From: Monocercomonoides exilis
Taxonomy: Eukaryota; Preaxostyla; Oxymonadida; Polymastigidae
DNA: 64,000 bases
Assembly (NCBI GenBank): GCA_001643675.2
Contig: LSRY02000026.1
Location: 1-64,000, forward strand
Reading direction: 5' to 3'
Of the stretch, positions 62,327 through 64,000 are shown one piece after another (the first letter of the stretch is position 1; the number at the start of each line of letters is the position of its first letter). Made by a program: the position numbers and the translations under genes. The notes under the pieces were generated by a model. It did no database searches. It was not told the DNA's origin and was given only the letters and a program-made list of their open reading frames with translations.

Positions 62327-64000
62327 TCAAACAAGGAGTAGTGTATTCAATGTTTCTTCACTTAAAGAATGACGCCGATCTCCAACAATTCTTCTCATTT
62401 TTGAAAAAACCCTCTCACAAGGCGCTTCGCTGCAAGGACTGGCAATTAAAGACATGCAAATGTTTGCGTAAATGGTGTGAATTTTGCTTTGTGAACCAAT
62501 GATTGAGTAATAAGTGAAAGGATTAACCAAAATAGTTTCCTTTTCAGTTGGATATAGTGACTCATAAAATATCTTCTTGTATTCATCAATATGAATTCTC
62601 TTTGCTTTGGAAAATATATTCTCTATGAAAGAATTGAACGAAGATATTATTCTCATACTCCAATTAGATGTTATTGCAGATTCAATATTCGAAGATATTT
62701 CCTTAAGGTCATCTTCAGTTGTCATTTTGTTGCGAGTAACTTGTTCATTTGATCCAATTTCGTAAACATCCAACTCTATTTCCTCATTTGAACTTGATGT
62801 GGGTTCTTCGATATCTTCAATATCCATTCTGGATGAACAATTTTCTTCATTTTCTGTATGCATATCTGAACTTGTCTTATCAGTGTATCTTGTGGAGTGA
62901 CACATTAAATTCTCACTTGAAGTTGGAAAACATTTAAATTCGTCATTTTCTGCTTCCAATTCTGCATCGGTCAATCCAAGCAAATCTTCGAAATCTTCAC
63001 AAATTGAAAAATCATTCGCTTCATCTTTGTTTGAAATATCTTTTGATGCTAATTCAAATATTCGCAATAATTTATCCAATAGCTCATCATTTTTGTTTGT
63101 GATTGAAACTGAGCCTTCTGAAAAATGACTGGAAGTTCCTTCCGTTATGGTGGTTGCAAAGCCGAGTCCTTTTTTGTGTGATAAATGGATTCCTTCTGAG
63201 AAACTTATTGCTGAGTGAAAAGACGTGATTGACAATGGGGTTTCAATGCCTTTGGGATCGGAAACAAATGAATTAAACAATGAAGTTGATGTTTGATTTT
63301 CATCAATTGAAGTTGGATCAGAGAAATGCGCTTGTGGAAATTGCGATTCTTTACATGCAGATGAATTGTCGGTTGATGAAGATGCTTGTTCCTCTTCATT
63401 ATATTTCAAAGGATCAAAAACTGTTGATGTTGTAAATAAATTGGAATATCTAAAAAATTGAGAACTGTCTTTGGACACATCATCTGAAGGTTCAGTGGTT
63501 GTTTGATTCGACTTTGAACTTGAGACAATTTGATTTTGCTCTGCCTCAATATTGAATTTGAACAAAGCTATTTCTAAATTAAATATCGATGCAAATTCAC
63601 CTTTTCTGAAATTGTTCAAACCATTCGGAGTTAACACATACGCTAATGCTATCATGTCGCCTCTAGGTCCTGACAAAAACGAATTGAATAATTCAATCAA
63701 AAATTCACAAACACAAATAGACCATTGAAGTTCTTTAAAACTTGGTTGATTGAGAATGACAAAATACCTTCCCAAAGCTTTCAGTAGTTCTGGAAATGCT
63801 CCTCCAAGTTTTGAAGTTTCATTCTCAAAAAAGAAATGCAATTGCTGCAATGGAAGAAGCAAAATTTCTGTTCTAATAATATCTGAGACTGTGTTTGAAT
63901 CAAGAAGTTCAGCTTGTAATATCATCTTTTTGTTGACTCTGATGAAACGACAAATTTGATATAAACAAAGCCATCTTGTTGCAACGTACGTCGGACATTT
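62327..64000 (-). CDS. hAT-family transposase, C-terminal part (runs off the window)
   Basis: The minus-strand frame stays open from the window edge to TGA at 62327. The C-terminus carries the hAT dimerisation motif, SEAPCERVFSKMRRIVGDRR then HSLSEETLNTLLLV. At the other end, just inside the window, VATRWLCLYQI matches the TRW motif of the hAT RNase H-like core. Between them lies a helical stretch (LLPLQQLHFFFENE...), then a long Ser/Glu/Asp-rich insertion of about 250 residues that is unusual for the family. The N-terminal BED finger and first catalytic Asp would lie beyond 64000 and cannot be judged. The frame is intact as far as it can be seen, so the copy may be recent. Confidence 0.85.
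   Translation of the reverse strand, partial: KCPTYVATRWLCLYQICRFIRVNKKMILQAELLDSNTVSDIIRTEILLLPLQQLHFFFENETSKLGGAFPELLKALGRYFVILNQPSFKELQWSICVCEFLIELFNSFLSGPRGDMIALAYVLTPNGLNNFRKGEFASIFNLEIALFKFNIEAEQNQIVSSSKSNQTTTEPSDDVSKDSSQFFRYSNLFTTSTVFDPLKYNEEEQASSSTDNSSACKESQFPQAHFSDPTSIDENQTSTSLFNSFVSDPKGIETPLSITSFHSAISFSEGIHLSHKKGLGFATTITEGTSSHFSEGSVSITNKNDELLDKLLRIFELASKDISNKDEANDFSICEDFEDLLGLTDAELEAENDEFKCFPTSSENLMCHSTRYTDKTSSDMHTENEENCSSRMDIEDIEEPTSSSNEEIELDVYEIGSNEQVTRNKMTTEDDLKEISSNIESAITSNWSMRIISSFNSFIENIFSKAKRIHIDEYKKIFYESLYPTEKETILVNPFTYYSIIGSQSKIHTIYANICMSLIASPCSEAPCERVFSKMRRIVGDRRHSLSEETLNTLLLV

Overview
This window is one end of a eukaryotic chromosome followed by about 60 kb of subtelomeric DNA. 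Bases 1-3683 are (CCCTAA)n in the orientation expected for a left chromosome end. Non-coding DNA is very AT-rich. Intact genes carry short spliceosomal introns of about 55-155 bp, whose 5' splice sites are mostly GTTTG(C/T/G) or GTGTG(C/T) and whose 3' ends are mostly TTTAG, TTAG or ACAG. Genes end in TAA or TGA at positions fixed by homology, so the stop codons look standard. Long serine, glutamate and lysine homopolymers, a membrane-anchored beta-helix-type surface protein and remnants of similar proteins suggest a free-living or gut protist of metamonad/oxymonad type. That placement is inference and not firm.

Layout. (1) 1-16 kb: the telomere abuts a 5'-truncated tyrosine-recombinase (YR) gene. 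Next come two diverged subtelomeric units that each end in an interstitial telomeric tract, an intact 1186-aa YR gene with AT-hook-like motifs and a C-terminal Myb/SANT domain, and decayed minus-strand coding sequence. (2) 16.46-20.63 kb: a 4.17-kb unit bounded by two 570-bp near-identical terminal inverted repeats. Its only recognisable gene is a USP-family deubiquitinase with its catalytic residues in place. (3) 20.8-33.2 kb: gene remnants, an intact secreted/type I membrane protein gene (27.3-29.8 kb), a gene fragment whose paralogue lies at 52.5 kb, and minisatellites. (4) 33.7-44.7 kb: the conserved core, three intron-bearing genes in tandem on the + strand. They are an unrecognised 432-aa helical protein, ribosomal protein uS11 (RPS14) and a roughly 2550-aa BTAF1/Mot1 Swi2/Snf2 ATPase. 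(5) 45-57.7 kb: multiply frameshifted gene remnants on both strands, purine and pyrimidine microsatellites, and copies of a dispersed AT-rich repeat. (6) 57.8-64 kb: AT-rich DNA with short telomere-like motifs, then a hAT transposase gene that runs off the window.

uS11 and BTAF1 serve translation and TBP/transcription control and are ordinary housekeeping genes. The rest is mobile or surface-antigen-like material typical of a subtelomere. The most notable items are the YR-Myb recombinase with a second copy capped directly by telomere repeats, and the TIR-bounded deubiquitinase unit. Frameshifts in conserved genes were read by eye and could include assembly indels.
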